Assembly (NCBI GenBank): GCA_037138335.1 | Contig: JBAXIO010000001.1 | Location: 1 to 64,000 of the forward strand | Length of the DNA: 64,000 nucleotides | Source: CAIRDP01 sp037138335 | GTDB lineage: Bacteria > Bacteroidota > Bacteroidia > Bacteroidales > FEN-979 | Reading direction: 5' to 3' | Shown: positions 62,373 through 64,000 of the stretch, one piece after another | How positions within the stretch are numbered: position 1 is the stretch's first letter | Layout: every line of letters starts with the position of its first letter | The notes under the pieces: generated by a model | Database searches by the model: none | What the model was told of the DNA's origin: nothing | What the model saw: the letters and a program-made list of their open reading frames with translations, nothing else | Made by a program: the position numbers and the translations under genes

Positions 62373-63080
62373 ATGGCACAAAAGCTTGATAAACAGGCAG
62401 ACAAGACTGAAGAACGAATTGTTGCCGTAGAAGAGGCATTCGGTAAAACCGAGCAATTTATTGAGAAGAACCAGACGGTCATTCTTATCGTGATCGGAGT
62501 AATCATTGTGCTCACCCTTGGTTTCTTCGGATTTAAAAAGTTTTATATAGCCCCCAGGGAGAAAGACGCACAGGGACAGATGTTCATGGCCCAGAAATAT
62601 TTCGAACAGGATTCCCTTAAGAAAGCGTTGAACGGCGACGGACAGTATCTTGGTTTCCTTGCCATCATTGATGAATTCGGGATGACAAAATCGGCAAACC
62701 TTTCTCATTATTATGCCGGGATGTGTTACCTGAAGCTTGGCCAGTTTGAGAATGCAATCACCCAGCTGAAGAAATTCAGCGCCGGTGATAAAATCATATC
62801 CCCGCTTGCAAAAGGGGCCTTAGGCGATGCTTATGTAGAGTTGAACGACATAAAAAAAGGGATCAGTTATTATATTGAAGCTGCTGATCTTGGCAAAAAT
62901 GAATTCATCACTCCTTATTTCCTCATGAAAGCCGGGATGGGTTATATTGAGCTTTCCGATTTTGAAAACGCCCTGAAAGTCTATAAAAGAGTGAAGGAAG
63001 AGTATCCCCGTACCAACGAAGGAAGGGATGCCGAGAAATACATTGCATTTGCCGAAGGGAAGATCGCAGGAAAGAAATAA
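62373..63080 (+). CDS. Membrane-anchored TPR protein
   Basis: 235 residues. One membrane helix near residues 35-55 (VILIVIGVIIVLTLGFFGF) after a short coiled N-terminus, then three or four TPR units (HYYAGMCYLKLGQFENAITQL, GALGDAYVELNDIKKGISYY, AGMGYIELSDFENALKVY). This layout is like YfgM-type or other membrane TPR scaffolds. It could assist periplasmic proteins; function is not proven. A strong terminator follows. Confidence 0.8.
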   Translation: MAQKLDKQADKTEERIVAVEEAFGKTEQFIEKNQTVILIVIGVIIVLTLGFFGFKKFYIAPREKDAQGQMFMAQKYFEQDSLKKALNGDGQYLGFLAIIDEFGMTKSANLSHYYAGMCYLKLGQFENAITQLKKFSAGDKIISPLAKGALGDAYVELNDIKKGISYYIEAADLGKNEFITPYFLMKAGMGYIELSDFENALKVYKRVKEEYPRTNEGRDAEKYIAFAEGKIAGKK

Positions 63081-63109
63081 AGGGGTATTATCTTTTTTTA
63101 ACGAACTTT

Positions 63110-63137
63110 GCCCGGGTAATCCCGGGCATTTTTTTAT
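63110..63137 (+). terminator. Terminator after TPR gene
   Basis: GCCCGGG (63110-63116), loop TAAT, CCCGGGC (63121-63127), then a T-run ATTTTTTT. Classical intrinsic terminator. Confidence 0.9.
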
Positions 63138-63230
63138 CCAATATCCAGCTATCCAGTTATCTAGTTGTCCAGCAATCCAGTTATCCAGCATCATGCAGCC
63201 CATATCCAATATCCAGCATCCAGCATACCG
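63137..63230. repeat. 8-bp degenerate repeats (ATCCAGC/ATCCAGTT) up to the fmt start
   Basis: Units such as ATCCAGC, ATCCAGTT, ATCCAAT repeat between the terminator and about the 12th codon of fmt, so the first fmt codons (MQPISNIQHPA) derive from the array. The same unit type occurs at the wecB stop. Confidence 0.8.
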
Positions 63231-64000
63231 CATCGTCTTTTACGGAACCCCCGAAATCGCTTTGGAGTCATTAAAGGCATTGTTTGAAGGCGGATATCAG
63301 GTTGCCGGAGTCGTAACGGCTCCCGACAGGCCGGCCGGAAGGGGGATGAAGCTCAGGGCCTCCCCGGTCAGGCAGTATGCCGCTGAGCATGGACTGACAG
63401 TACTCCAGCCCGAAAAGATGTCTGATCCTTTTTTCATTGAGCAGCTGAAAGCCCTGAAGCCCAACCTGCAGGTTGTGGTTGCCTTCAGGATGATGCCCAG
63501 GGCTGTATGGGAAATGCCGCCTATGGGGACCTTCAACCTCCATGCCTCGCTTCTTCCTCAGTACCGTGGAGCCGCCCCGATAAACTGGGCCGTTATTAAC
63601 GGGGAGAAGGAAACTGGACTGACTACATTTTTCCTCCGCGACAAGGTCGATACCGGGGATATTATTTTCAGGGAAAGCATGAGTATCGGCCCCGAAGAAA
63701 CAGCCGGCGAGCTTCACGACCGAATGAAGGTGAATGGGGCTCAACTTGTAGTAAGGACAGTGCAAAGCATTTTTGCCGGAAATGTAACGACCTTCGACCA
63801 GTCCCGCTTCCCGGTTCCCGGTTCCCAGCTAAAGCCTGCGCCCAAGATCTATACCGAAACATGCAGGATCGACTGGACACAGCCATCCGAAGTCATATTT
63901 AATTTAATACGGGGCTTATGCCCTGTGCCCGGAGCCCATACCGGGATAAAACTGAAAGACGGTACAATGGCTTCAGTTAAAATTTTCAGGGCAGGCCTGG
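63193..64000 (+). CDS. fmt: Methionyl-tRNA formyltransferase, N-terminal part (runs off window)
   Basis: Formylates Met-tRNA(fMet). About 269 residues are in the window. After the repeat-derived start (MQPISNIQHPA) come the family motifs YRIVFYGTPEIALESLKAL, VVTAPDRPAGRGMKL, NLHASLLPQYRGAAPINWAV and DKVDTGDI with the catalytic Asn/His/Asp. Near residue 207 FPVPGSQ corresponds to three TTCCCGG heptamers inserted in frame before LKPAPKIYTETCRIDW. No upstream ATG is in frame; the domain would normally begin around R13, so translation may begin within the repeats. Confidence 0.93.
   Translation, partial: MQPISNIQHPAYRIVFYGTPEIALESLKALFEGGYQVAGVVTAPDRPAGRGMKLRASPVRQYAAEHGLTVLQPEKMSDPFFIEQLKALKPNLQVVVAFRMMPRAVWEMPPMGTFNLHASLLPQYRGAAPINWAVINGEKETGLTTFFLRDKVDTGDIIFRESMSIGPEETAGELHDRMKVNGAQLVVRTVQSIFAGNVTTFDQSRFPVPGSQLKPAPKIYTETCRIDWTQPSEVIFNLIRGLCPVPGAHTGIKLKDGTMASVKIFRAGL
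63808..63828. repeat. Three in-frame TTCCCGG-type heptamers inside fmt
   Basis: TTCCCGG at 63808 and 63815, TTCCCAG at 63822. 21 bases, hence seven codons without frame change. Confidence 0.75.

Noticed and set aside
62271..62708. 146-residue N-terminal extension of trmH
   Set aside because: It is antisense to the TPR gene and TrmH proteins start near MITDIETL.
1..64000. Mobile element or genomic island
   Set aside because: No transposase, integrase, inverted repeats or shift in gene style were seen.

Overview
The window looks like core chromosome from a member of the Bacteroidota, probably Bacteroidales. The support is gene order (rsfS-ftsH-LUD-DUF2007-cdsA-psd), family content (bTHX, FadL-type porin, DUF2807 head-GIN protein, YfhO, short eukaryote-like ProS, LpxR and PagL homologues) and repeated TAnnTTTG promoter -7 elements, one of them at rpmH with a TTTG box exactly 19 bp upstream. 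No phage, transposase, plasmid gene, CRISPR array or tRNA was seen. Base composition and gene style look even throughout, so I see no genomic island and no clearly new multi-gene system.

Layout. 1-11.1 kb (minus strand): phospholipid synthesis (psd, cdsA), FtsH protease, RsfS, a LOG-family hydrolase, UvrA, a lytic transglycosylase, an RfbC-type epimerase and LpdA. 11.2-15.9 kb (plus): sulphur amino acid and threonine genes, with two PLP trans-sulfuration enzymes flanking thrC and thrH. 15.9-21.4 kb (minus): glycine decarboxylase GcvP and a membrane pyrophosphatase. 21.5-24.2 kb (plus): bifunctional nuclease, thyA, folA and a lipoprotein. 24.2-30 kb (minus): a secreted protein of a family often named asparagine synthetase B, dnaB, an LpxR-like lipid A deacylase, lpxK and a single-domain response regulator. 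30.1-33.7 kb (plus): Nif3-type protein, zinc-ribbon coiled-coil protein and a TPR protein. 33.7-42.5 kb (mixed strands): FadL porin, a Tyr/Gly/Trp-rich lipoprotein, proS, DUF2807 protein, PagL-like enzyme, mazG, PAP2 phosphatase and a peroxiredoxin. 42.7-50.3 kb (minus): TolC, an ABC-type permease and an adaptor (no ATPase seen), gyrB and wecB. The RNase P RNA gene follows at 50.3-50.6 kb, then a MATE exporter on plus. 52-62.3 kb (minus): glycosyltransferase, YfhO, rpmH, PepD, PqqD-like protein, OPT transporter, rsmG, bTHX and trmH. The window ends on plus with a TPR membrane protein and the 5' part of fmt.

How the genes connect. Envelope genes are spread across the window: lipid A kinase, two different lipid A deacylase types, phospholipid synthesis, porins and an export system. 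LpdA can serve as the L-protein of the glycine cleavage system that includes GcvP. ThrH next to ThrC suggests a route to homoserine phosphate. PepD beside an OPT transporter suggests peptide uptake and breakdown.

The least expected signals are non-coding. Short 7-8 bp tandem repeats of differing unit sequence sit at or just after stop codons at several loci, and in two places they have become part of fmt. The 3' end of mazG is tandemly repeated with an exact 64 bp period. A 20 bp perfect hairpin separates the trans-sulfuration gene from thrC. Four convergent gene pairs share or abut palindromic stop codons. The RNase P RNA lies where naive gene calling would extend two proteins.
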